Source of the DNA: Azadirachta indica
Taxonomy: Eukaryota; Streptophyta; Magnoliopsida; Sapindales; Meliaceae
Length of the DNA: 64,000 bases
Direction: 5' to 3'
Assembly (NCBI GenBank): GCA_022749755.1
Contig: CM040441.1
Coordinates: forward strand, 18,787,475-18,851,474
This document shows, in pieces, positions 33,926 through 46,754 of this stretch. The position numbers and the translations under genes were made by a program. Position 1 is the stretch's first letter. Every line of letters begins with the position of its first letter. The notes under the pieces are model-generated. The model did not search any database. It had not been told where the DNA came from and was given only the letters and a program-made list of their open reading frames with translations.

Positions 33926-34185
33926 TTAAAAAGCAGTATCCCCTCCACCTCTACCGTAACCACGATTATTGCCACTAAAAATTAGTTCGAGGGAGTCTAT
34001 CATTGGCATAACTCACACAATCATATTTCTTCCATTTAGGTCCTGGTTTCGCAAGGCATAGTAATAGTCAGTGTATTATTACTTAATCTACACATACATT
34101 TAACGTGCCTTAAGCATCAAGCATCTGACAGTGCCGAGCTTGCAGCTGTTGATCTCCCAGTGTCTCTGTCAGTAAGAACTCTTGC
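33926..34185 (-). pseudogene. Glycine-rich RNA-binding protein fragment
   Basis: Two pieces lie on the minus strand. 34185-34144 reads ARVLTDRDTGRSTA, like the loop after RNP2 in plant glycine-rich RRM proteins (VITDRETGRSRGFGFV). 33978-33926 reads SGNNRGYGRGGGDTAF and a stop, like a short Gly-rich tail. The RNP1 motif and most of the RRM are missing between them. It could be a decayed retrocopy. Confidence 0.4.
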
Positions 34186-34199
34186 TGTGCACCAAAAAG

Positions 34200-34740
34200 A
34201 AAACTACTGAGAATGAGCATGCATACCCCAAGAAGAACCACAACAAATATTACAAAGAACATTGCCAATAATCATCAATCAGTGCAAACCAAAAGAAGAA
34301 TTGCAAAAATAATCATCAATCACAACGCATTAAACAAAAAGAGGTATATTTATGACCCCATACATATAATCTACATAAAGGCGGTGACCATCGATCCCAC
34401 GATTAGAAAACTTAAGCGTACTCCAAAATTTAAAAGTAATGAAAATAAATAAGCTAGTGAGATATCCCAACCATAAACAGACAGAGCTGTCACAATCACA
34501 AATTCAGTGAGAAGTTACAAATTCATCACATAACTTGTCCTCAATAATCACACCACGTACAATTTATACTACCCTGTAACAAGATTTGAACACCAAAAAA
34601 CTGGAGAAAATTCATATAAATTTTAGAACATACAAGATGGGGAAAAAAGACCTGATACATGAATGCGTTAAAGCCAAACAAACAGCTCATTAATGCAGAG
34701 GAAATGTTAGGAAAACATGTGAAATCACATTCTCTGTTCA
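34200..34740. other. Spacer between duplicated blocks
   Basis: No feature was recognised; open frames here are short and without motifs. Confidence 0.4.
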
Positions 34741-35330
34741 GGTCAATAGAAGAAATATATACTAATAAGTAAATTTTCAAATCATATATAGAAGCTAGCC
34801 TCTAATTTTTCAAGCAAATTGGAATATTTAAGCCTCGCTTTTGACCAGATGGAGAGCCTCTGCACAGCACAGCCTCTACAATAACAGACCCAAAAGAAGC
34901 ATAAGCCATGCATATTTAATGAGTCTCATAGAATTTTTTAATGAAACAAGGACTCACTCACTCGTACACTCTGCTTGGAACCCCTTATCTTTACCATCTT
35001 CTCCCTCACTCTGCTAAAGACGTTTGATTGATTCATAGCATGTGACAGAATATGCAGAGATGAGCAGGAGTGCTGGAAACAGTCACTGCAACAATGCAAC
35101 AATGGAGTGACCAGCAACAACAACAACACCGATACTTCTTCACTGGTATTGATATTCTTTCTTTCGTGCAATTATATATCCTTGTTAGTTTGTGTGATAA
35201 TTGGATGATTGTTATTTACAACAAATAAACACGTGTATTAATAATTCTTAAGGAGGCTCACCTCATTATGATCCTTAGATTAAATTGAAGTTTAGGATGC
35301 GCAGATAAAAATAACGTTTAGTCCATATTA

Positions 35331-36210
35331 TTAATCGTTCTTCTCCCACAGAATCATTTTCTCCTCCCTTCTCCACCACCGTCCGTGCACCACCTCTACC
35401 TTTTTTGCTTCCCACACTGTTGGCTTATGCTTCGACCAAGTTGCCGCCAAGACCTCCCAAGAGGCACAGTTCTTTGCATAGCCCAAAGGTTCCTTGATGC
35501 AACCTATTGTCTTCTTTAGACATGCCAAAGAAAGAACCGAACAATTTCAATCATAGAACTAAGATGAAATTTAGAAACATTAAAATCTGCGGAAACAATT
35601 TCAATGATAAGAACTTCTGTAATAGAGAAATACAAACAGAAACATTCAAATTCAAATTCAACAAACAAACCTAGTAATCTTTATCAAATTCCAAATTAGA
35701 AAAATGAAGAATCTTGATAATTATCAACCAAAAATAAAGAGAACAAAATCCTAGGATTAGGATAAATCTTGAAAGAACCTGCAATATAATAAGGCTATAA
35801 TTACAACATGAAAACCTCATTTTTGACCCAAGAATTTTTACCAAGCGACACAAATTCCAAACAACAATGATTACACTCCATAATCAATAAGAGGAAGCAA
35901 GTATAGGAAGGGAATCATTGGCAAAAAGGCAACAGGATAACCCACCATCACATAAAAAAGCCTAATTGTAAGAACTTGTAAACCCATAAATGCAAATAGA
36001 AACCATCAAATTCAATCAAGTAGAGAAGCAAACCTTGTGATTAATTTAAGGCTCTTGACTGGAGCTAGAAAACCTCTGAGCATGAATCCAAGACTACTCT
36101 CTTGGGCGGCCCTGACGACAACTAAGTCAAAGCATAATTCAACGACGAACCTTTGCTTTGCTCTGCAATTAAGCGACCAAGTTTACTATTGAGGAAATTG
36201 GATTTTAATT
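35331..36210 (-). pseudogene. Rearranged KCPCG fragment: exon 1, intron, half exon 2, then inverted exon 1
   Basis: On the minus strand a long-type exon 1 remnant (about 36180-36060) has an in-frame stop. It is followed by intron 1-like DNA and the first half of exon 2 (35520-35470, reading KKTIGCIKEPLGYAKNC). The frame then runs straight into the reverse complement of exon 1 (35468-35340), giving WEVLAATWSKHKPTVWEAKK and beyond. The exon 2 acceptor GGCAG has become GGCAT. This is the same chimeric arrangement as at 4680-5422 plus 8855-9060, so one rearranged unit has been copied. The 65-codon frame is open, but I regard it as accidental. Confidence 0.65.
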
Positions 36211-36239
36211 TAACTTAATTTAGGGATGGCAGCAAAAAT

Positions 36240-39200
36240 TCAGACCGGATTTTAGTGATAATATATATATATATGTTGATACCGAAATTTGTAACTTCTT
36301 TATCATATAGTAAAATTTAAATTTTTACTCTTCTTTTGCTCAAAAGAACGAGCACTTTTTTTCATTTGCTTATTTTCCAAAGAAATTCTCATATTCCTTC
36401 TATATGAAGAGAATGCGATATATATAAACCCTAATTTCCTTATTCTAATAACATTAGGAGTTTTAACATAATGCATCCCCCAAAATCCTAACTTGCCTTA
36501 AATTAAGATTCTAATTCTGGTTATCCTTTTCTCATAAAGATTTTTCTCAAGTGGAAGTCTTATCAACTGATCAGATTTACTTGTGTGACACTTGGTCCGA
36601 GTTCTTCCTAAGCTAATACGAACAAGACGTACTGGAACTGCCCAAGTATTAGCCAGTTAGCATAAAACCGATTTTCTATATGGGCCAATGGTCACTTTCT
36701 TGGGTTCACGATTTCTTTGAAACGCCAACCGGATTCTTCTAACCAGACATGATCCAACCAAAATTCACTTTTAATCGAGCTGAAAAGATATATGTGTTTA
36801 CTAGCGTGCAACCTGCTAATTTCCTTAGGCCTTGGACCATTTCCAAATATCAAGCCCCCTAATTTCTAGTAAAACTAGCCATTTTCACTAGAAACTTTTG
36901 TTCTAGGATGACTTTAATTGTTCTTGGGTAACATCGGACTAAACAGATTATCACGTATGGTCCGCAAGCCCTCTTCTTGAACTATTATCCTCATCACTTT
37001 CCTAAGCACTAGATCTTTCTTACAATTTGACGAGAATTAAAGCATTCCTGTTAGCCGAACACCGAGCATAATAACACCTTTTGAAATCCAAATGAAACGC
37101 CAGCAACGTGTAATCGATCCTACTCTTCACTTTGATTCTTGTGCAAGCAATTGATGCGCATAAATGCTATAACTGTTATCGCCTTTAAACCATTTATTAT
37201 GATGCCGTGTGCCTCTATGCCATTGGTCCACACTGTTTTCAAGATTGCCACCTCAGCTGATGATCTCGTGGCATCATTAGAGCCGTTCATTTTTGTTATA
37301 ATGCAGATTAAAGGAAGGTGAAATAAGTATAGAAACTTTGACTGCCCCCTTTTCACCACTTTGTTTTCTCGCTTTTTCCACAAGGTTCTAAAACCTCTTT
37401 CTGTTCTTTGTAGAATTTGTCCTCTATTTATGAATAAGCTCCATCACATCTCTGGCGCTTATCCCCCGCTCATTGGTAAACTTCCTCACTCAGGTAAGTT
37501 GTCTTTGCTTCAAACTGTTGATATTGCGCATATTTTTACATTACTGCGATGCGAACTGGTTGTGTTATTTGAGAAAAATGTTATGCTTCCGTTCAATTTT
37601 CTTTGCAATTTCTTTTCCAATGAAAACTCACTTTAATGCTTTAAGACACTAAAGTAGACCTAGGAATTGAGACATTCGGCAGAAAGCATTTTTAGAAACA
37701 GACCAGGGCGTTTAGGTTTCTTTTGCTAGAACAGGTTTTTGACTGGGTTCAGGTTGTGACATAGAGACCTCATAGGAACCCTAGGATCGAGTTCTGTGAT
37801 CAAGGGGAAACATCCCTAATATCATACATCAAGACTCTATCTTTTTAGGTAATTTCAAATTTGTCTGGACAAAATTGTAGCTTAACTATAATTGTACCTC
37901 AAGGTAAGTTCTGAACTGACCAGCCCATATTGGTGTTTACTTAGGTTAATTGTGGCAAGATTTGGGAAAGTTGATATGAAAGACATTCCTAGTAGCCCAA
38001 GAAGCGAATTTGACACTTTCTCAACATGTTCATCTGAGACAGATTATGAAGCCTAGAATTAGCTTCCTCATAGGATTAAAGCTGAGCTCATTAGGGAATA
38101 CGAAACCATTCCCTTAAAAAGGGCCTAACCTCTAGCCATTTTCTATCCCGACGCTGAGGTCCCTTTAACCATCTTAAACCCTAGATCAAATACCTTTAAG
38201 TGTTTTCATCTCGAATCTAAAGTGGTGATCTTGTCTGACAGTTCTTCTAACCATATGTGAGGAGAAATGAACCATGAACAATCCAACGTGGGAGACCAAG
38301 AATTCTCCAAAGCCTTGTAGATAGAGTTACCTAATAACCTGATTAGCCTGTATCTTCGAATCCAGTCTCTGAACACATATCCAAGATGCCTTCAACTCCA
38401 AGTAGACAAGAGGATGGGAACACAGGTGATGATGAAGAAAAAAAATAATGAGTTTGAAAATGATCAGGATGAGTCAGACTCTGAAAAGATCCCTCATATT
38501 GATAATAACTATTGCCTTGTGGTCGAATACCCTCCCCTGACCTGACCTGACCAGAGAGAACAGCCTGTTCGAAGCTAATAAATTCCCTTCTAGTATCACT
38601 GAAACTAACCTCACAACCTTTAGGAAACTTTACCACAGCCCTGAATCCATCATCCTTAGGGTTCCTAAAGCCAATGAATTCTCATGTCACCCCGAAGGGG
38701 ATGAGGTGGTTTTCAATGATGAGCTATTACTCCTTATGGCCAAATTATCACTACAGCCCTACTTTGCTGCCTTATTTTATAGTTTTGGAATTCCTTCCTA
38801 CCATCTGAACCTGAATGATTGGCGGACCATCACAGGGTTGTATGTGATTTGGGCTATGGCCAAGCAAACTCCACTGACCACCGATAAGATTAAACACCTG
38901 TTCTTACTTTAAAAAGGGCCAAAGAAACACACAGGTTTCTATTATCTTCAAACCCGCACCAAGGCTGATAAATTAGTTACGGATAACCCTTCTTGCAATA
39001 AAGACTAGAAGGATAGATGGTTTTATATGGGCGGAGATTGGTGCCAATCCTCTCTGATCGGGATGAACATACATGGCCCTATACCCAATACGTTTAAACT
39101 TGTCCTGCATAAGTGTATCTGATAGAATCAACATGATGTGCTTGATTTTTCACGCTGAACAATCACTAATGGTCTTTATTTTTTGTGCAGTCACTTGGGG

Positions 39201-39600
39201 TTCAAAGCCTGACTTAGTCGCCCCTCTTTTGTCAAAGATCAGCACAGGGCATATGAAACAGGCTGATCAAAGGACTTTACTTTCCCTTAACTAGCTTATA
39301 GTTTCTGACATCATCGAGATTGCCTCTACTCACGAAGAGTTTGAAGTTGCTCTCACAACAGAGAAAGTACTTGCCTTAGAGGCCAACCGAGACGAATCCG
39401 TCACTAGTAAGAGTGAGTATTTTGCTCATCCCTCTTCTCAAAATATTTTCTTTCTATTTATTTTTTGTATAAGTCCCCATTTCATTTTTTATGCTTTACA
39501 GGGAAAATGGCTCTGAAGAGAGGCAAGGAAAAATTCCTGAGCTCATTAAGTTTCGTCATCTCGTTGTTGGATATTGAGCCTAGGGCTTCGGTGCAAAACA
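36240..39600 (+). mobile_element. Transposon-like insertion with gag-like remnant
   Basis: About 3.4 kb unrelated to the duplicated block separates the chimeric KCPCG fragment from KCPCG exon 1. A TATA-like gatatatataaaccc lies near 36416, and a decayed coding region at 38620-39120 is of the plant-transposon/gag-like type. No terminal repeats, primer site or target duplication could be found, so the class (LTR element, possibly LARD-like) is tentative. Confidence 0.45.
38620..39120 (+). pseudogene. Plant transposon-type (gag-like) protein remnant
   Basis: The plus strand reads LTTFRKLYHSPESIILRVP, then a block with HPEGDEVVFNDELLLLMAKL and PYFAALFYSFGIPSYHLNLN and WRTITGLYVIWAMAK. After a stop come KHTGFYYLQTRTKADKLV and DRWFYMGGDW. 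The order fits the putative plant transposon domain that precedes gag in many angiosperm retroelements (compare the pattern LHPF..IL..Y....QL.PN.W). Two stops break it, at about 38910 and 39009. Confidence 0.55.
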
Positions 39601-39639
39601 AGCAAGAGTCCTCCAAGAAGCCTAAACAGGACTACATAA

Positions 39640-40078
39640 AATTAAAGTATGACTACAATCCAAAAACCAAAATCAACATCATAATAAGTTAAGGAGTTCA
39701 GAAAATCTTAGTCCATAAGACAACCAAAACATGTAAACGTAATAAAGACAGTAACTTTTGAACCAGTAATTACAGGCTTTATCCAAGATGACACAAGAAT
39801 GTTTTCAATTGAAACAACTATCAAACAATGTTAAATCAACCTATAATTAAAACCCAGAACCATAACCAAGAGAACAATATTTTCATACAGTAACAAGCCA
39901 GGGAGTTCATAAATAACTTAAACATAAAACAATGACAAGAACTTTTAGAACTGAAAATACAATCAGATCGAAACATTGAAATTTAGGAAACAAAAAGATC
40001 GATATTTGCAACATTAACTAAAGGATGGAAGAATCTTGATGACAATACACCAAGAATAAGAAGAGAACCAAACCAAAG
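39640..40078 (-). other. Intron 1 remnant of KCPCG pseudogene
   Basis: This matches intron 1 of copy 1, for example gccagggagttcataaa at 39898 and 23025. It ends at 39640 against the transposon-like DNA. Confidence 0.6.
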
Positions 40079-40207
40079 CTCGGGAATAAGGCAACTCTTG
40101 GACCTCTTCATGGGATATTGTCCCATTTTCCTCTTGAAAGAGGGCAACCAAGGTGGCAATTTAGTTGAAGGAATGTCATTTATAGACGGAGTTCAAGGAC
40201 ACTTCAT
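40079..40207 (-). pseudogene. KCPCG-family exon 1, disabled
   Basis: The 129-nt exon 1 starts MKCP, but codon 5 is TGA where the intact genes have Gly or Arg. It continues TPSTNDIPSTKLPP and RSKSCLIPE. The splice donor after the final GAG reads CTTTGG instead of GTTTGG. Exons 2 and 3 are absent, replaced by the insertion at 35330-39640. The 5' UTR and promoter upstream remain recognisable (tttttata near 40350). Confidence 0.8.
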
Positions 40208-40449
40208 CATGGAATTCAATTGCTGAGAAATCTAGAAACAAACCAACAACGAGATGGGTAAGCGGCAGAGGGGTAGTGTAATCTCGGAGAGAGAATGGGA
40301 TTAGGCCACCAACTGAACTCAATTGCCGAACAAATTGTGCGGTTGGGTTTTTATAATTCAATTTAGGCATAGCGGCAGAATTCCGGATCCGATCCAGGTC
40401 TCAGTTAATCTGGAACTGATCCAAACTCTGACCCATAACCAAATGGGAG

Positions 40450-42200
40450 AGCCATCAAAAAATTAATTTATTGAAGTATTATATTATATTATGGAGCTAG
40501 GAGGTTGATAGCTCTCTACTAAATCTCAATTTAAATTGATTAGGCATCAATATTAATTATTCAAAATTTTATCAATTTTATGATTCTTAAAGCCATCATT
40601 ATTTTGAACAAAATTTGAATAAATAATTCTTAGTAAGGAACAAAATTTTGATTTTTCAAATTTAGTTTTAATATCATAACCTTTTTCCTCTTTTTTTTTT
40701 GTTTCAATGTAATGATTTTAAATTATGTTTTTTAGTTTTAATTATAAAATTTTTATTTTTAAGTAATGTAAAAATTAATTTGTTAGTTTATCATCTTTAT
40801 TGGAAAAAATAAATAAAAAATATAATTAAAAATTAAAAATTTAGCAAAAATTGAGTAGCTTTTTTAGTCTAGCCAACTTCAAAATTTGCTTCTAATACTT
40901 TCCAAAAAAATTTCAACTATTTTGTCATTACTTATAAAAAAATTATAATTTTAAGAATAACGAGTCTCGAATTGTCTTTTTAATATTATTCTCAAATATT
41001 GAGTCCCAAATGCAATTTTATACGCTATAGTCTAGAGTGATAAGTCTTAACTCTTGAAACTTATCACTTCGAATTTGAGGTTTTTTGTAGACGAGGGTGA
41101 AATGATTCAATCAATATTTATTGGTTAAGATTTGTAGGAAATTTTGAAATTTACTAAATTTGTAAATGATTACAACTTTTTAATTATTTAGAAAAATTTC
41201 CTTAATAAATTTAGTCTTTTCTAAAATTTAAGACAATCAACATTTTAAAGTAAGCCATAGGAAGACAATAATTGACAATTAAAGTACCCACAATTTAAAT
41301 GGGTACAATGTTTTGGGGACTGACTGCATTGTGGAGATTCTTAGTTTCAGAAAACAACCATTTGAATAATTTTTTATATGTTTCGGGATAATAATTTTAA
41401 AATAATTTTATTATTTATAATAGTATATTACTGTAATACCTATTAAATATGGATTATAAAAGTGGAGTCATTAGTTGGATCTTCTTTCCTAATAATGAGC
41501 AGAAAATTATATGGTTAAAATAAAGTCAATCATAAAAATTAATTTTATACCCACTTGCAAAAAATCTCAAATCGCAAGTGATAAGTTTTAACTATTCAAG
41601 ATTCATCACTCTAAAGCGTGTAATGTTGCATATGAGACTCAACATTTTATAAAAATTCAAAATTTTTATTAGTTAGAAAAACCTAATTATTCAAAGTTCT
41701 GTTCAACATAAGAATGGGCATTTGCTATAAAGTAAAAATATAAATTATGCAAAGGTATACAATAAGAATGCTTCTTCTAATCTCTAATTCCATAATTAAT
41801 AATACTTGAAAGTGTTGTTTTTATTATCCAACTACTCACTAAAAAGAAATTTATTTTCATCTGGAATTATAAATGTTGCAATACAAATTAAAATGAGTAC
41901 AGTCAATCACAACGTAACCAATGCTAATCGTTTACTTTCATACTTACAATATCTTAATTTCAAATTAAAAATACTATGATATTGAAGAGTTATATGAAAA
42001 ACAAATATCAAGTTTTTGTTCATTCTATATATTAATAAAACTTATTTATTCAAGATTTTATTGAAAATAATAATGCTGCCACTTGCCTACTTGCTACGAA
42101 ATAAAAACAAAAATTATGTAAAGCTACACAGTAATAATACTTCTTGTAATCTTCGAATCGTATTCTTAATGAATATTTGTATTACTTTTATTATCCAACT
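40450..42200. other. Conserved AT-rich upstream region of block B
   Basis: 40450-41300 matches the region upstream of KCPCG copy 1. 41700-41840 and 42070-42205 are two similar units in reverse orientation to 24000-24500. No gene is seen. Confidence 0.45.
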
Positions 42201-42204
42201 ATAC

Positions 42205-42455
42205 ATGAAAAAAGAAGTAAATTACATGGTTGTCTTATTATTGATTAATGATTTCATGAAGTCCCCAGCTTGGCTTGCTAGCATAAAAATAGTATGCTCT
42301 TGATTATGGCTTTTGGGCTTTAATCATAGTTTGATTTGGTGTTGTTTGATACCTGTTTCAATTGAGAAAAATTCTTCCGCCATCTTGGATAGAACTTGCT
42401 AAAGAGATATAGGATTTGTAATTACGAGTTCCAATCTCAAAGAGGAGATGATCAA
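42205..42455 (+). pseudogene. KCPCG intron 1 fragment, inverted
   Basis: The plus strand matches intron 1 of copy 2 at 55290-55450. Examples are tgattatggcttttgggctttaat and tgatacctgtttcaattgag, each with a few changes. It sits opposite in orientation to the KCPCG exon of block B, so it is a separate fragment. Confidence 0.55.
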
Positions 42456-43399
42456 TTATATTAGAATTAAAATTGAACTTATTTAGTTTTTGTTAGGTTT
42501 AACCTTATTAATTACATTTTTTGAATTGGACGAAACTAAATAAAATTAATTCAGATGATTCACGAATTATCTATTGAAATTTCATCTCTGAATTGGAAAA
42601 TTTTTTTCACTAATAGAAAAAAAATTACAAAATTTGACTAATAGAACAAGCATAATCAAAAATAATTTAAGTATTATTAATTTTCTTTTAGTTTTTTAAG
42701 GATTTCTAAATTTACGAAAATTCATAATTTATGTTGCTTTATTATTTTAACTTATATAAAACTATTTCTATGTATTAAGAGCGCGCTTGGCACATTGGAA
42801 TGAACTATATAATTTTACTGTACAAAACAAAAATTTTTTACTCCAGTCTTTGGCGCAAAAAGTTTAAGAAGTTAGACTATATAAAAATTAAAAATAATAC
42901 AGTCTAAATTCCCTAAATTTGACTTGTACCCCGCCACAGGTTAAGCCTACATTGTATTATTTTTTTCTTCTATTTTGTAAAAAATAATTTTTAAGAATGA
43001 TAATTTTTTTGTTATGAAAACACGTACTTTTAAATTATCTAATTCTTGAATAAAATTTAATTAAAAGTAATAAAATATAATTAACCAATAAAAAATAAAT
43101 TTTATATAATTAATATTTTTTAGGGTAATCATACACCAAATATAGTATTATATTAAAATTTATCCATGTAATACAACACAACATCCTTTAAAATTTCCAT
43201 ACAAGGTAGTGTGGTATATCAAACACATCCTTTTAAGTTATAATTCAATCCAAACTTACTATAATTTTATTTTTTTAAACAAACATATACACACACACTC
43301 TCTCTCTCTATATATGTGTGTGTATATTATCGAAACTATAAATCGTCCTTTTCTTTTGAGCTTAATATAAATAAGATACAACGGAATAGAGGAAAGAAT

Positions 43400-46300
43400 C
43401 TAAATTTTGTGTAAAATCATATGAGCACCATGCCGGGGATGTAGACTTATCCCGCGAGTAGGAGTATGGATATAGGTTGGAGAAAGTTGGAAAGAAAAAT
43501 TTTGTAGAATCATTGCCAACGCTAGTTTTGCTTCCATCAGTGCAAAGTTTTGTCCAACGCAGATTCGAGGACCCCCGCCAAATGGGAAGAATGCGACTTG
43601 ATTGTTCTTTGTTGCCTTTGACATGCCTTCGGAAAATCTATTTGGATTGAACTCTTTTGCATCATCACCCCAATATTTTGGATCTTGATGAACTAGAATG
43701 ATTGTCAATAACAAGATGATTCTAGATGGTAGGAAAAATTCTCCTAGCTTTGTTTCCTTCACGTTGATTCGGGTAAGCAAAGATGCTGGTGGGTATAATC
43801 TGAGTACTTCGTATAGAATTTGAGTCACCACTTTCAACTTGTTCAGATCATCAAATTTGGGGACTTCATTTCCAAAAACTTGAAAAACTTCTTCTCTTGC
43901 AAGCTCTTGCCAATGTGGATGAATACTTAACAAAACCATTATCCATACAAGCAAAGATGCAGTGGTCTCCTGCCCAGCAAGATAGAATAACTTGCATTCC
44001 TCAATAACCTCTTGGTGATTCATTCCATCTTCTTTTTGCTCAACTGCTTTGTAATTTGATTCCATTAATAGACCCAACAAGTCATCGTTTCTAGTTTTTC
44101 CAACTTTCAGTGCCTCTTCTCTTTTGTTTATAATACCTTTAATCAGTTTTTGCAATTCATTATAATTGTCTTTGAACTTTCTATTAGTTGCAGTAGGCAA
44201 AACCTGCAAATAAAAATTTTCCGAAGAGTAGATAAAATTTGCTCAGCAATATAATCCAATTTGAAAACACTAGAAAATGTTGGCTGTAATTTCAGCAAAA
44301 TGCCTTAATTTTATCTTGTTAACAACTCAAAATTAATCGCTCAAACATGTGAACCAAAGAAGGAGCAGTTTCAATAACCAAAACAATGCAAAAAAAAAAA
44401 AAAAAAATAGAAGCAAAAACAGAGGAAAAACAAAATTTGCGGAACACCAAATTGCAAAATTTTTCTGGGCAAATTTAAACACTCTAAATTAGCTTTTTCA
44501 CATTAAATATACCTTATATACTTACTTCCCATAAGAGACCTCCATGTCTCTCACATTCATTGTGAGTTGTAATCATTTTAAAATGCTAACAAAACACAAG
44601 ATATATTATATTTTCTACGTAAACAGTATCTAATAAATAGTCTCGTGAACAGTACCCAAAAACTCAACAAATTAACATTAGCAAATAAAAATTGAAGTTG
44701 GAAATTGGAATACATCACATACGTCCATCCTGGTATGTAAACATGCTGTAAAGATTGAAGAAGTAGCTGATGTTGCTTTCTGAGGAGCTCAAATATTTGT
44801 CTTCCCTCTTCAAAATTGCTACCAAATGCGGTTCGAGAAATCACATCTGCTGTCAAAGTTTGAATATGAGGCCACACATCTAACTCACATGATTTATTTT
44901 CTGAGACTAACATCTTGCATTTCTCCACCATGTCTCTGCAACTAGTATAAAGTTGAGGTATCATATCCTGTAATGGAAGAAACCAAGTGAGTGCATAGAG
45001 GTTTTATGTGTATGTGAAATGAAAATTAAAGATAGAATTAATTAACCTTCAACTTATCGAAATGGAAAGCTGGGTTAGCAATTTTTCTGACTTTGAGCCA
45101 TTGCTCACCCTCATACATGGCCATCCCATTGACAACCAACCTGCTAAGTGGACTTCTACGAAATTTTTTAAAGATTTCATGCTTATACAAAATCTCTCGT
45201 ATCAAACTGGGATCTGTGATGAATATGCTTGGTGTTGGACCAATCCACATGAAAGAATTCTTACCTGAACTTTTGAAAAATTAATCAGTTAGTAATTTTA
45301 ATTTGCTCTCTTTTATTATTTTCTAAAAGAGCATATATATATATATATATAGATATATATATGTCAACATCTCTAATTAAAATCATGCTCAAGGTACATA
45401 AATGCAGAGGTTTTGGATTGAAATTCCAAGCATCTTGTATCAAAATTAACAAGCACTGGTAATCTTTTCTGGATTATTTTAGCATATTAATTGAAACAAG
45501 TAGTTCTATATTTTTTTTAATTTTCAGTTAATTTTTATGAGGTACTGAGACCTATTAAGCCCTAGAAAGTTCTGTCTCGCGAAAATTAAGTACCTGTTTA
45601 ATTTAATTTTCTTAATAGTTAAAAAAAATTTTAATAATAAAAATTATTTTCCAATTTTTGAATGTCGTTTGGTTGATAGTAGAGAAGCACTTTTGAAAAT
45701 TAAAAAAGTTATTTTCTTTCTACTTTAGGCTTTTGACAATAAGTTTTCTTTGAATTTTTTAAAAAGTAAAATTATTTAAAATATATTTAAAATACCTTTA
45801 CTTTATTTTAAAAAATTTAAATTATTTTTAAATTATCTAAAATACATCTATATTTCTATTGTTGGTGAAAGTGGGGATCTTTACTAGAAACACCAAGAAA
45901 AAATAAGAATAGTTTTATAAATTACAGGAATCCATTTGATATATCATTCTTCAAATGAAATTATATTAATAATATATATATATTGGAAAAGAATTAGAGT
46001 TTTCTCTTTTTTACGACAAATTTTTATATTATTTATAAGTCGTTCAATTTAAACACCTTTATTAAAATTAAATTTGATATATAAATTAATTATAGTCAAT
46101 TAATTGTACGTTAATTATATGATTAAATTTAATCTTAATTATTAAATGAGTTTAAATTCAATAATCTGTAAATGATATAAAACCAGTGTAAAAAAAGTCT
46201 TTAATTTTTCTATATGTATTTTTATATTATTTGTACTTTTAAATTTATGTACTGTTAAAATTGAGTAAGACATATGTATTAATTATATAATTAGATTTAA

Positions 46301-46754
46301 TTTTAACGATTAGATGTGTCTAAATCTAATAATCTATACAACTACCAACACGTAGAACTACTATTTTGTTATTAATATAATTCTTGCAAAACAAGCCAAG
46401 CTTAAAACACAAGCTAATGAACGAGAAAGAACTGTACAAAGAATTTAGAAGCAAAAATTAATATTTTGTACCGTATTTGCTGATAATATAATGCTCAAAA
46501 GGCAGAATCCGAGACGTTATGTCCTCAGAAAAGGGGATGGGTCTGCCTGATGCTCCTTTGCTCATCCTGGAAACCTCTTTGATATCTCCGTGAAAGAGTT
46601 TGTAGGAGTTTCCGGAGAAACCCTGCTGTCTTAGCAACTTTTCTAGCTTCTTTGGCTTTAACCATATCCAATTCAGTAGCTTCCACGCTAGAATAATGGC
46701 AACAAAAGCAAAGGAGAAAGCCATAGGCCAAACTGATGAAATCTCCAATTTCAT
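43400..46754 (-). CDS. CYP72A: Cytochrome P450, CYP72A type, copy 2 (four exon blocks; frame question at exon 4)
   Basis: This is a paralogue of the P450 at 27613-31203 with the same architecture. Exons: 46754-46472 (anchor, starting MKLEISSVWPMAFSF), 45264-45047, 44967-44723 and 44203-43400. Motifs: I-helix [13 protein letters not shown]-helix [14 protein letters not shown], and haem loop [17 protein letters not shown] with the Cys ligand. Exon sizes match copy 1 (218 and 245 nt for exons 2 and 3). Exon 4 begins GTTTTGCC where copy 1 has GTTTTTGCC. One T is missing, so the standard acceptor gives a frameshift. An alternative AG 25 nt further in (ACTAATAG, ending about 44179) would restore the frame at [11 protein letters not shown] at the cost of a few residues. 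It is uncertain whether the gene is functional. As I recall, most CYP72A genes split the last exon once more; no intron is seen there. Confidence 0.82.
45333..45362. repeat. (AT)n microsatellite in intron 1 of CYP72A copy 2
   Basis: AT run interrupted by one AG, at the position of the longer run in copy 1. Confidence 0.85.
45590..45850. mobile_element. Truncated Tourist-like MITE in intron 1 of CYP72A copy 2
   Basis: It starts gtacctgttta after TAA, aligned with the MITE at 29827, and loses similarity before the right terminus. The right TIR was not found. Confidence 0.5.
45870..46465. other. Rest of intron 1 of CYP72A copy 2
   Basis: AT-rich, with two related stretches around 46050-46150 and 46210-46340 (aattaattatat...gatttaattttaa). 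No gene is seen. Confidence 0.4.

Noticed and set aside
37120..37383. Overlapping frames on both strands
   Set aside because: Two frames of about the same length on opposite strands, neither with a motif, inside transposon-like DNA.
36240..39600. A complete LTR retrotransposon
   Set aside because: I looked for paired terminal repeats and a tRNA primer site and found neither; only a gag-like coding remnant supports the class.
45038..45284. Plus-strand frames over exon 2 of CYP72A copy 2
   Set aside because: Antisense shadows of a clear P450 exon with matching splice sites.
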